Origin: Anaerolineae bacterium
Lineage (GTDB): Bacteria; Chloroflexota; Anaerolineae; Aggregatilineales; Phototrophicaceae
NCBI GenBank assembly: GCA_015492875.1
Contig: WGEI01000438.1
Location: 1 to 9,673, forward strand
Reading direction: 5' to 3'
DNA: 9,673 nucleotides
The translations under genes and the position numbers were made by a program. The notes beneath the pieces are model-generated. The model was not told where the DNA came from. It was given only the letters and a program-made list of their open reading frames with translations, and did not search any database. Within the stretch, counting starts at the first letter, position 1. Every line of letters starts with the position of its first letter. Of this stretch, positions 1 to 5,630 are shown one piece after another.

Positions 1-678
1 ACGGTAGGCCGCCCGCGTGTGGCCTATCGTGAGACCATTACCCGCCCCACCCGCATCGATACAACCTTCAAGCGTCAGACCGGTGGTTCTGGTCAATATG
101 CGCGCGTTGTGGTGGAATTTGAGCCGCTGCCAGAAGAAGAGCAAGACCTCGCTAAAGATGGCCTGCTCTTCGTCAACGAAATCTCTGGCGGTGCTATCCC
201 CCGCGAATATATCCCCTCGGTAGAACGCGGTATGCGTGAATCCATGCAGGGGGGCGTCATCGCCGGTTATCCCGTCGTTGGCGTTAAGGCGCATCTAGTT
301 GATGGCCAGTATCACGAAGTTGACTCTAGCGATATTGCCTTCAAGATTGCCGGCTCAATGTGCCTCAAAGAAGGTATTCAAAAGGGCGGTCCCGTTATTT
401 TGGAACCGTCGATGAAGGTTGAGGTTGTGGTGCCCGATGATTTCACTGGCAGTGTCGTTGGTGACCTGTCCTCGCGTCGTGGCATCATTCAGGGTATGGA
501 ACCCCGCGGCAGTGGTGTGACTTCGATTCGCGCATCTGTGCCGCTTGGAGAGATGTTTGGCTATGCAACTGCCCTGCGTAATATGACGCAAGGGCGTGGT
601 AACTTCACGATGGAATTCGAGAAGTACACCGTTGCGCCGCAGAATATCGCCGAAGAGGTGATAAAAGGCAATCTCTAG
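1..678 (+). CDS. fusA: Elongation factor G, C-terminal part (partial, 5' end outside window)
   Basis: EF-G is the GTPase that drives translocation of tRNA and mRNA on the ribosome and helps recycle ribosomes. Only the last 225 residues are visible; the reading frame is open from base 1 and ends with TAG. The G domain and domains II-III lie upstream of the window. The visible part starts in domain IV with GRPRVAYRETI, followed by the Gly-rich QTGGSGQYARV stretch and the decoding-centre loop YHEVDSS at about partial residues 104-110. Domain V begins near EPSMKVEV (about residue 135) and contains GDLSSRRG and EMFGYATALRNMTQGR. Alignment by eye to E. coli EF-G is collinear to the C-terminus with no gaps suggesting damage. 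tuf follows 59 nt downstream, the usual str-operon order, so rpsL and rpsG are expected upstream. Identity is secure. Confidence 0.97.
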   Translation, partial: TVGRPRVAYRETITRPTRIDTTFKRQTGGSGQYARVVVEFEPLPEEEQDLAKDGLLFVNEISGGAIPREYIPSVERGMRESMQGGVIAGYPVVGVKAHLVDGQYHEVDSSDIAFKIAGSMCLKEGIQKGGPVILEPSMKVEVVVPDDFTGSVVGDLSSRRGIIQGMEPRGSGVTSIRASVPLGEMFGYATALRNMTQGRGNFTMEFEKYTVAPQNIAEEVIKGNL

Positions 679-690
679 CCTTTTGGGTTC

Positions 691-712
691 ATTCAGTCTG
701 ATCAGTCTGAAT
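691..712. repeat. 22-bp near-perfect palindrome built from a tandem 9-mer, fusA-tuf spacer
   Basis: The spacer contains attcagtctgatcagtct followed by gaat. It is a palindrome centred between 701 and 702, with 10 of 11 base pairs matching and a single T-T mismatch at 697/706. It is also an exact tandem direct repeat of tcagtctga (693-701 and 702-710). As RNA it could form a 6-bp stem (691-696 with 707-712) around a 10-nt loop. Its role is unknown: a protein-binding operator, an RNA processing site or a replication-slippage product are all possible. There is no T-run after it, so it is not an intrinsic terminator. Confidence 0.6.
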
Positions 713-737
713 AGCAGAGTTTAAGAAGGATTAAAGC

Positions 738-1940
738 ATGGCAAAGGGAAAATTTGAGCGCTCGAAGCCTCACGTAAATATTGGCACCATCGGTCATGTC
801 GACCATGGTAAAACCACGCTGACCGCCGCTATCACCAAAGTGCTCGGTCTAGTGGGTCGTGCGCAATTCCAAGATTACGAAGATATCGACAACGCGCCAG
901 AAGAGCGCCAACGCGGTATCACGATTAACATCCGTCACGTTGAATACGAGACCGATGCCCGTCACTACGCCCACGTGGACTGCCCGGGCCACCGTGACTA
1001 CATTAAAAACATGATCACCGGTGCTGCTCAGATGGATGGCGCTATCCTCGTTGTTAGCGCGCCAGATGGCCCCATGCCGCAGACCCGTGAGCACGTTCTG
1101 CTCGCCCGTCAGGTGGAAGTGCCGGCGATGGTTGTCTTCCTCAACAAAGTTGACCAGATGGACGATCCTGAGCTGCTCGAACTGGTGGAAATGGAGCTGG
1201 CCGAGCTGTTGGAAAGCTATGGCTTCGACCCCAACACCCCCATTATTCGCGGTTCAGCTCTGCAGGCGCTAGAATCCGATAGCCAAGACCCCAACGCGCC
1301 GGAATATGCCCCTATCATCGAGCTGATGAAAGCCGTTGATGAGTGGATTCCGACGCCGGAACGCGAAGTTGACAAACCCTTCCTCATGCCGATTGAGGAC
1401 GTATTCTCGATTAAAGGTCGTGGTACGGTTGTGACCGGTCGTGTGGAACGTGGCACCCTGACGAAGGGCGAAGAAATCGAAATTGTTGGTCTGCGCGATG
1501 AAATTCAGAAGACCGTCGTGACCGGTATCGAAATGTTCCACAAAGAACTAGACCAAGCCGAAGCTGGCGATAACGCGGGTATTCTCCTTCGTGGTATCGA
1601 CCGCGATGAGGTTGAGCGTGGTCAAGTTCTGGCCAAACCCGGTTCCATTACCCCACACCGCCGCTTCATGAGCGAAGTGTACGTCCTCAAGAAGGAAGAG
1701 GGGGGGCGTCACAAGCCCTTCGTCTCCGGCTATCGCCCGCAATTCTACATCCGTACTATGGATGTGACCGGCGAAATTCGCCTGCCGGAAGGCGTGGAAA
1801 TGGTTATGCCCGGCGACAACGTGAATCTAGAAGTGGAACTCATCACACCTGTCGCGCTGGAAAAAGGCTCTAAGTTCGCCATCCGCGAGGGTGGTCTCAC
1901 CGTCGGTGCTGGTGTCATCACCGAGATTCTGGAAGACTAG
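738..1940 (+). CDS. tuf: Elongation factor Tu
   Basis: EF-Tu is the GTPase that delivers aminoacyl-tRNA to the ribosomal A site. The protein is 400 aa (E. coli 393-394). Domain I carries the P-loop GHVDHGKT (residues 19-26), the switch I RGITIN (59-64), the G3 motif DCPGH (81-85) with catalytic His85, NKVD (136-139) and SAL (173-175). Domains II and III follow from about residues 210 and 305, and the C-terminus reads FAIREGGLTVGAGV. Two positions differ from E. coli: Arg86 replaces the Ala after the catalytic His, and Leu387 replaces the usual Arg of REGGRT. The segment after SAL is about five residues longer than in E. coli. The ATG has a Shine-Dalgarno (gaagga, 725-730) 7 nt upstream. The gene lies between fusA and rpsJ, as where str and S10 clusters are joined. 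Stop is TAG. Confidence 0.99.
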   Translation: MAKGKFERSKPHVNIGTIGHVDHGKTTLTAAITKVLGLVGRAQFQDYEDIDNAPEERQRGITINIRHVEYETDARHYAHVDCPGHRDYIKNMITGAAQMDGAILVVSAPDGPMPQTREHVLLARQVEVPAMVVFLNKVDQMDDPELLELVEMELAELLESYGFDPNTPIIRGSALQALESDSQDPNAPEYAPIIELMKAVDEWIPTPEREVDKPFLMPIEDVFSIKGRGTVVTGRVERGTLTKGEEIEIVGLRDEIQKTVVTGIEMFHKELDQAEAGDNAGILLRGIDRDEVERGQVLAKPGSITPHRRFMSEVYVLKKEEGGRHKPFVSGYRPQFYIRTMDVTGEIRLPEGVEMVMPGDNVNLEVELITPVALEKGSKFAIREGGLTVGAGVITEILED

Positions 1941-1975
1941 GCGCCTGTTTAAGCGTTTTTAGCCTTGCTCTTTCT

Positions 1976-2006
1976 CGATGCCGGGGGCCGGGTGCTCCCG
2001 GCATCG
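1976..2006 (+). other. Strong GC-rich hairpin in the tuf-rpsJ spacer (no U-tract)
   Basis: Ten bases at 1976-1985 (cgatgccggg) are perfectly complementary to 1997-2006 (cccggcatcg), with an 11-nt loop. The loop holds a second copy of gccggg (1987-1992), which could pair with the same right arm as a shorter hairpin (1988-1992 with 1997-2001, loop tgct). The bases after the stem (cacgccctaaaccg) have no T-run on the plus strand, and a minus-strand reading has no T-run either, so a standard intrinsic terminator is not supported. It may be a 3'-end stabiliser or processing site for tuf mRNA, a factor-dependent attenuator, or part of an S10-operon leader. Confidence 0.6.
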
Positions 2007-2027
2007 CACGCCCTAAACCGTTTCGCA

Positions 2028-2055
2028 AGGCAAGTTGCCTGTAAGGTTAGCAGGC
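2028..2055 (+). promoter_or_regulatory. Two mutually exclusive small hairpins just upstream of the rpsJ ribosome binding site
   Basis: aggca (2028-2032) can pair with tgcct (2036-2040) around a 3-nt loop. Alternatively gcctg (2037-2041) can pair with caggc (2051-2055) around a 9-nt loop. Both use bases 2037-2040, so only one can form at a time. The second ends 2 nt before the Shine-Dalgarno agaggaag (2058-2065). Autogenous leader control of the S10 operon by L4 is established in gamma-proteobacteria. Whether this leader does anything similar is inference, and the stems are short. Confidence 0.3.
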
Positions 2056-2067
2056 TCAGAGGAAGCT

Positions 2068-2379
2068 ATGGTCGTTAAGAACAAGATTCGCATCCGGCTT
2101 AAAGCTTACGATCATCGCGTGCTAGACCAGTCCGCCCAACGTATCGTTGAAACGGCTGAGCGCGCTGGTGCACGTGTTGTCGGTCCGGTACCGCTCCCCA
2201 CTCGTTTGGAGCGCTTCACTGTGCGTCGTTCGACCTTTATCGATAAGGACTCGCACGAACACTTCGAAATTCGCACACACAAGCGCCTCATCGACGTGCT
2301 GGACCCGGACAGTAAAGCTATTGATACGCTCATGCGCCTGAATCTGCCGGCAGGCGTGGATATCGAAATTAAACTCTAA
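2068..2379 (+). CDS. rpsJ: 30S ribosomal protein S10
   Basis: S10 is a head protein of the small subunit and, as NusE in E. coli, also a partner of NusB and NusG in transcription antitermination. The protein is 103 aa from ATG 2068, the same length as E. coli S10. The N-terminus reads KNKIRIRLKAYDHRVLDQS. The conserved core continues with VGPVPLPT, a loop carrying RRSTFIDKDSHEHFEIRTHKR, and a C-terminus LMRLNLPAGVDIEIKL. A TTG at 2035 would add 11 residues (PVRLAGSEEA before the Met) not found in the family. The ATG at 2068 has a good Shine-Dalgarno (agaggaag, 2058-2065) 2 nt upstream, or its gagg core about 4 nt upstream, so it is preferred. It opens the S10 operon block after a 127-nt spacer. 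Stop is TAA, and its frame stays open for 38 codons after the stop. Confidence 0.98.
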   Translation: MVVKNKIRIRLKAYDHRVLDQSAQRIVETAERAGARVVGPVPLPTRLERFTVRRSTFIDKDSHEHFEIRTHKRLIDVLDPDSKAIDTLMRLNLPAGVDIEIKL

Positions 2380-2438
2380 AGGCGTACACTCGCCCGTCCG
2401 TATGCGGGCTACCGTCCGCCAATGCGTGAGAGACTGGT

Positions 2439-2482
2439 TGGGGAAGGGGACACGCTCCCCGCGTGCTGTGGCACGAACCCCA
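2439..2482 (+). promoter_or_regulatory. Leader with overlapping alternative hairpins upstream of rplC
   Basis: Three short stems overlap and compete: gggga/tcccc (2446-2450 with 2456-2460), cacgc/gcgtg (2451-2455 with 2461-2465) and cgtgc/gcacg (2462-2466 with 2471-2475, loop tgtg). An outer tgggg/cccca stem (2439-2443 with 2478-2482) could close the region, ending 2 nt before the rplC Shine-Dalgarno ggagg (2485-2489). Upstream, gcccg (2392-2396) can pair with cgggc (2405-2409), and ccgtccg occurs twice (2394-2400, 2412-2418). There is no T-run, so no intrinsic terminator. A regulatory RNA role is inferred from structure only, and all stems are 5 bp. Confidence 0.3.
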
Positions 2483-2495
2483 CTGGAGGCATGTA

Positions 2496-3140
2496 ATGAA
2501 GGGACTCATTGGTAAAAAGATTGGCATGACGCAGGTCTTCGACGAAGATGGTAACGTTACACCCGTCACCGTCATTCAGGCCGGCCCATGCCATGTAACC
2601 CAAATTCGCAATGCCGACCGCGATGGCTATACCGCTATCCAACTCGGTTATGGTGAAACGAAAGAAAAGCGCCTCACCAAAGGCCAGCTTGGCCACCTGA
2701 AGCGCAATAACCTCCCTGCCCTACGTCACTTGCGCGAGTTCCGCGTGCGCAATGGTGACCTCGATGTTGAGGAAGGGCAGGAGTTGACCGTCAATGTGTT
2801 TGAAGTCGGCGAATACGTCGATGTCATCGGTACCAGCAAAGGGCGCGGCCACGCCGGCACCATCAAGCGGCATGGCTTCGCACGCGGCCCCAAGACGCAC
2901 GGTCAGTCCGACCGGATGCGCTCTCCCGGCTCTGTGGGGATGTGTGCCACACCCGGTCGCACGCTCAAGGGGCAGCGCATGGCTGGTCGCATGGGGAACG
3001 CTCGCGTCACAATCCAAAATTTACAGGTGATGCACGTTGACCCAGAACGCAACCTAATCGCTGTCAAGGGCTCCGTCCCCGGCGCGAAAGGCGGTATCGT
3101 CCTTATCCGAGCTGCGGTTAAAAAGCCGGTTCAGCCCTAG
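2496..3140 (+). CDS. rplC: 50S ribosomal protein L3
   Basis: L3 is an early-assembly large-subunit protein whose extension reaches towards the peptidyl transferase centre. The protein is 214 aa (E. coli 209). It begins MKGLIGKKIGMTQVFDEDG, the typical L3 N-terminus. The central motif GTSKGRGHAGTIKRHGF is at about residues 112-128, followed by the extended loop GSVGMCATPGRTLKGQRMAGRMG (about 145-167). E. coli L3 is methylated on Gln150 by PrmB; the matching residue here is Ala151, so that modification site is absent, as in many bacteria outside the proteobacteria. A GTG at 2463 would extend the frame by 11 residues with no family support. The ATG at 2496 lies 6 nt after ggagg (2485-2489). Another ATG at 2491 is out of frame and is followed at once by TAA, which overlaps this start. 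Stop is TAG. Confidence 0.98.
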   Translation: MKGLIGKKIGMTQVFDEDGNVTPVTVIQAGPCHVTQIRNADRDGYTAIQLGYGETKEKRLTKGQLGHLKRNNLPALRHLREFRVRNGDLDVEEGQELTVNVFEVGEYVDVIGTSKGRGHAGTIKRHGFARGPKTHGQSDRMRSPGSVGMCATPGRTLKGQRMAGRMGNARVTIQNLQVMHVDPERNLIAVKGSVPGAKGGIVLIRAAVKKPVQP

Positions 3141-3178
3141 GCCGCCCGCTGCGCCCAGAGCGAGAAGGAGAATTCGTG

Positions 3179-3817
3179 ATGGAAGTTCCTGTACTGGATA
3201 TGAACGGTAAAAAGGTCAGCACTGTTGACCTGCCTGCCGATATCTTCGAAGCAAAAATTAATACTGGCCTGATGCATCAGGCCTATGTTCGCCAAATGGC
3301 CAACGCGCGGCTGGGTACGCACAAGACCAAAACGCGCGGTGAAGTCGCCTATAGCGGCGCCAAACTTTACCGCCAAAAAGGGACTGGTCGTGCCCGTCAT
3401 GGCTCGCGCAAGGCTCCGATTTTCGTCGGCGGTGGTACGGTTTTTGGGCCACAGCCGCGCAAGTACACCAAGCAAATGCCCAAGAAAATGCGCCGTGCCG
3501 CAATTCGTTCGGCATTGAGTGCCCTGCTGCGTGATGAGCAAATCGTTGTCGTAGACAAGTTCGCTTTTGATGCGCCCAGCACAAAAGCCGCTGCCAAAGC
3601 CATTAACGCTCTGGTTGGTGATAAATCTGCATTGGTGCTGTTCACAGATGGTAACGAAAACCTGCGCCGCAGTGTCAATAACCTGCCGCATGTTGCCGCT
3701 CTCCGTGCTAGCTACCTCAATATTCGCGATTTGCTGCGCTACGACCACGTCATCGTGCCACTCGATGCACTCGACGTTATCAAGCGCATTTGGGGGCAGG
3801 AGGCGACCAATGGCTGA
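3179..3817 (+). CDS. rplD: 50S ribosomal protein L4
   Basis: L4 is a large-subunit protein whose long loop lines the nascent-peptide exit tunnel; in E. coli it also represses its own operon. The protein is 212 aa from ATG 3179 (E. coli 201). The tunnel loop is visible as GAKLYRQKGTGRARHGSRKA (about residues 60-79), with Tyr64 where E. coli has Trp, followed by PIFVGGGTVFGPQPRKY. The globular part continues with KKMRRAAIRSALSALL and a C-terminal half ending DHVIVPLDALDVIKRIWG. A GTG directly before the ATG (3176) is an alternative start. The Shine-Dalgarno agaaggag (3163-3170) is 8 nt from the ATG and only 5 nt from the GTG, so the ATG is chosen. Its TGA stop lies inside the start of rplW, an 8-nt overlap, so translation of the two is probably coupled. 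Confidence 0.98.
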   Translation: MEVPVLDMNGKKVSTVDLPADIFEAKINTGLMHQAYVRQMANARLGTHKTKTRGEVAYSGAKLYRQKGTGRARHGSRKAPIFVGGGTVFGPQPRKYTKQMPKKMRRAAIRSALSALLRDEQIVVVDKFAFDAPSTKAAAKAINALVGDKSALVLFTDGNENLRRSVNNLPHVAALRASYLNIRDLLRYDHVIVPLDALDVIKRIWGQEATNG

Positions 3818-4106
3818 ACTGCACATCTATGATGTTATCCGCCGCCCAGTCATCACAGAAAAATCTGCAACCCTTTCCGATGAACTGAACCAATATGTGT
3901 TCGAAGTGGCGTCGGAAGCGAACAAAATTCAAATTCGTGAAGCCGTCGAAGTTATCTTCGATGTCAAAGTTGAGAAAGTTCGCACGATGGTGATGCCGGC
4001 CAAACGTGGCCGCCGCGGGCGTAACTGGTACATCCGTACCCGCCAATGGAAAAAAGCCGTCGTGACTGTCGCCCCCGGCGATAAAATCGAACTGTTTAGC
4101 GTGTAA
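3810..4106 (+). CDS. rplW: 50S ribosomal protein L23
   Basis: L23 sits at the exit of the peptide tunnel and is the docking site for trigger factor and signal recognition particle. The protein is 98 aa (E. coli 100). It starts MAELHIYDVIRRPVITEKSA, the classic L23 beginning. The middle reads FEVASEANKIQIREAVEVIFDVKV, and the basic loop VMPAKRGRRGRNWYIRTR is followed by KKAVVTVAPGDKIELF. The frame is open further upstream inside rplD, but the ATG at 3810 has a strong Shine-Dalgarno (gcaggagg, 3796-3803) 6 nt before it and matches the family N-terminus. It overlaps the rplD stop by 8 nt. Stop is TAA and rplB follows 15 nt later. Confidence 0.98.
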   Translation: MAELHIYDVIRRPVITEKSATLSDELNQYVFEVASEANKIQIREAVEVIFDVKVEKVRTMVMPAKRGRRGRNWYIRTRQWKKAVVTVAPGDKIELFSV

Positions 4107-4121
4107 GAGGGACGGTGCCTT

Positions 4122-4955
4122 ATGCCGATTAAAGTCTACAAACCCACCTCGGCAGGCCGCCGCAATATGACCGGCCACACGTTCGAGGAAATCACCAAAT
4201 CGCGCCCGGAGCGCCGCCTCACTGAACCGCTGCGTAAGCGTGCCGGGCGTAACAACACTGGCCGTATCACCGTGCGCCATCGTGGTGGTGGGCACAAGCG
4301 TCGCTATCGCATCATCGACTTCCGTCGTGATAAAGATGATAGCCGCGCCAATGTCATCGCCATCGAATATGACCCGAACCGTTCGGCTCGTATTGCGCTG
4401 GTTGAATATGAAGATGGTGAACGCCGCTATATCATCGCGCCTCTTGGCCTGAAGGTTGGCGACTCCATCGGTAGTGGCGATGCCGCGGAATTGCGCATCG
4501 GCGATGCCCTACCCATTAAAGATATTCCTGTCGGTACGCAGATTCACAATATCGAGCTGCGCCCCGGCAAAGGCGGCCAGCTGGCGCGTGCCGCTGGTAC
4601 TTCTGCCCAGCTTGTCGCTAAAGAAGGGATTTATGCTCAGGTTCGTTTGCCCAGTGGCGAGGTGCGTCTGGTTCATGAAAACTGCCGGGCGACCATTGGC
4701 CAAGTTGGTAACACGGACCACGGCAATATCAAACTAGGTAAAGCCGGTCGCAAACGTTGGCTGGGCTGGCGCCCCACTGTTCGTGGTAGCGCTATGGACC
4801 CCGCCAGCCACCCCCACGGTGGTGGGGAAGGGCGTTCGCCCATCGGTTTGCCCGGGCCGAAGACCCCTTGGGGTAAGCCCACTTTGGGGTATCGCACTCG
4901 TCGCAATAAGCGTACCGACCGCTTTATCGTCCGGCGGCGTGGTAAGCGGCGTTAG
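4122..4955 (+). CDS. rplB: 50S ribosomal protein L2
   Basis: L2 is one of the most conserved large-subunit proteins. It is needed for subunit association and for assembly of the peptidyl transferase region. The protein is 277 aa (E. coli 273). It begins MPIKVYKPTSAGRRNMT, with RGGGHKRRYRIIDF near residues 54-67 (N-terminal OB-like domain). ELRPGKGGQLARAAGTSAQL marks the SH3-like domain. The C-terminal extension carries SAMDPASHPHGGGEGRSPIG, with the HPHGGG signature at residues 230-235; the first His matches the functionally important His229 of E. coli L2. The tail is basic, ending RRRGKRR. The Shine-Dalgarno gaggga (4107-4112) directly follows the rplW stop, 9 nt from the ATG. Stop is TAG, within a possible gcggcg/cgccgc stem (4946-4951 with 4964-4969). 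Confidence 0.99.
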   Translation: MPIKVYKPTSAGRRNMTGHTFEEITKSRPERRLTEPLRKRAGRNNTGRITVRHRGGGHKRRYRIIDFRRDKDDSRANVIAIEYDPNRSARIALVEYEDGERRYIIAPLGLKVGDSIGSGDAAELRIGDALPIKDIPVGTQIHNIELRPGKGGQLARAAGTSAQLVAKEGIYAQVRLPSGEVRLVHENCRATIGQVGNTDHGNIKLGKAGRKRWLGWRPTVRGSAMDPASHPHGGGEGRSPIGLPGPKTPWGKPTLGYRTRRNKRTDRFIVRRRGKRR

Positions 4956-4992
4956 TGGCTGTCCGCCGCGCCCATAGAGAGGGGTAACGACT

Positions 4993-5268
4993 ATGTCGCG
5001 TTCGATGAAGAAGGGGCCTTATATAGACCCCAAACTGCTTCGTAAAGTTGAGAAGCTGAATGCTGAAAATAAGAAGGTTGTGATTCGTACCTGGAGCCGG
5101 GCAAGTACCATCTTCCCGCAAATGGTCGGTCACACCATCGCGGTTCATGATGGCCGCCGCCATGTGCCAATTTACATTACCGAGAACATGGTCGGGCATA
5201 AGTTAGGGGAATTTGCGCCCACGCGCACGTTCCGCGGCCACATTGTTGAGAAGAAGAAGAAACGCTAG
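4993..5268 (+). CDS. rpsS: 30S ribosomal protein S19
   Basis: S19 is a small-subunit head protein near the A-site finger and the bridge to the large subunit; it pairs with S13. The protein is 91 aa (E. coli 92). It begins MSRSMKKGPYIDPKLLRKVE and has IRTWSRASTIFPQMVGHTI from residue 31. The signature HDGRRHVPIYITENMVGHKL runs from residue 52, and LGEFAPTRTFRGH follows. The C-terminus is a short Lys-rich tail (EKKKKR) encoded by an aag-rich run. The Shine-Dalgarno gaggggt lies about 7 nt before the ATG. The gap from rplB is 37 nt and from the next gene 17 nt. Stop is TAG. Confidence 0.98.
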   Translation: MSRSMKKGPYIDPKLLRKVEKLNAENKKVVIRTWSRASTIFPQMVGHTIAVHDGRRHVPIYITENMVGHKLGEFAPTRTFRGHIVEKKKKR

Positions 5269-5273
5269 TCGCT

Positions 5274-5279
5274 GAGGGA
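5274..5279 (+). promoter_or_regulatory. Shine-Dalgarno that decides the rplV start
   Basis: gaggga directly abuts an ATG at 5280 (0 nt spacing) and lies 6 nt before the in-frame ATG at 5286. Only the second spacing fits normal initiation, so the shorter L22 (114 aa, MEVRAITRH) is preferred over the 116-aa form beginning MAMEV. Confidence 0.7.
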
Positions 5280-5285
5280 ATGGCT

Positions 5286-5630
5286 ATGGAAGTACGAGCA
5301 ATTACACGCCACCTGCCCATCTCTCCTCAGAAGTTGCGGCTGGTCTGTGATCGTGTACGGGGTATGGGTGCAGAACAAGCTATGGTTGTATTGGACTTTA
5401 TGCCGCAAAAAGGCGCGTATTTTGTCCGTAAAACCCTCGCTTCTGCAATTGCCAATGCCGAAAATAACTTCGATTTGGCTGCCCCATCCCTGTATATTTC
5501 GCAGATTTTCGCAGGTGATGGCCCCCGGCTGCGTCGTTACAAAGCTGGGGCGCGTGGCCGCTATAAGCCGCGTGTCAAGCGTACATCGCACCTGACCATT
5601 ATTCTGGCCGAGCGAGAGGAAGAGAAGTAA
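5286..5630 (+). CDS. rplV: 50S ribosomal protein L22
   Basis: L22 has a globular surface domain and a long beta-hairpin that lines the exit tunnel opposite L4 and helps shape the macrolide site. The protein is 114 aa from ATG 5286 (E. coli 110). It begins MEVRAITRHLPISPQKLRLV, with FVRKTLASAIANAENN in the middle. The hairpin reads GPRLRRYKAGARGRYKPRVK and the C-terminus RTSHLTIILAE is typical. At the E. coli MKR82-84 positions it has LRR. The alternative upstream ATG at 5280 is set aside because the Shine-Dalgarno would touch it. The TAA stop shares its last A with the ATG of rpsC (TAATG). Confidence 0.96.
   Translation: MEVRAITRHLPISPQKLRLVCDRVRGMGAEQAMVVLDFMPQKGAYFVRKTLASAIANAENNFDLAAPSLYISQIFAGDGPRLRRYKAGARGRYKPRVKRTSHLTIILAEREEEK

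Noticed and set aside
684..712. Possible promoter for tuf (TTGGGT, 17 nt, CTGAAT)
   Set aside because: Only half of the bases in each box match the consensus, and the -10 falls within the palindrome. The match is too weak to claim.
1978..2016. 12-codon ORF across the hairpin after tuf
   Set aside because: There is no Shine-Dalgarno before its ATG and it is too short to judge. The hairpin explains the sequence better.
1997..2020. Intrinsic terminator after tuf
   Set aside because: The stem is strong but no T-run follows on either strand, so it is listed as a hairpin of unknown role.
2035..2067. TTG start extending S10 by 11 residues
   Set aside because: S10 proteins begin at the Lys-rich KNKIRIRLK segment, and the ATG at 2068 has its own ribosome binding site.
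3567..3809. Upstream extension of the rplW frame inside rplD
   Set aside because: The ATG at 3810 has a strong Shine-Dalgarno and gives the family N-terminus. The extension overlaps rplD and has no L23 similarity.
3137..3826. Long minus-strand open frame (229 codons) opposite rplD
   Set aside because: It lies antisense to the well-conserved rplD along its whole length and shows no recognisable protein motif. It is explained as a shadow of codon bias on the plus strand.
4806..4830. Hairpin-like run of C then G (ccccacggtggtgggg) in rplB
   Set aside because: It is the coding sequence of the invariant HPHGGG motif of L2, so protein conservation explains it.
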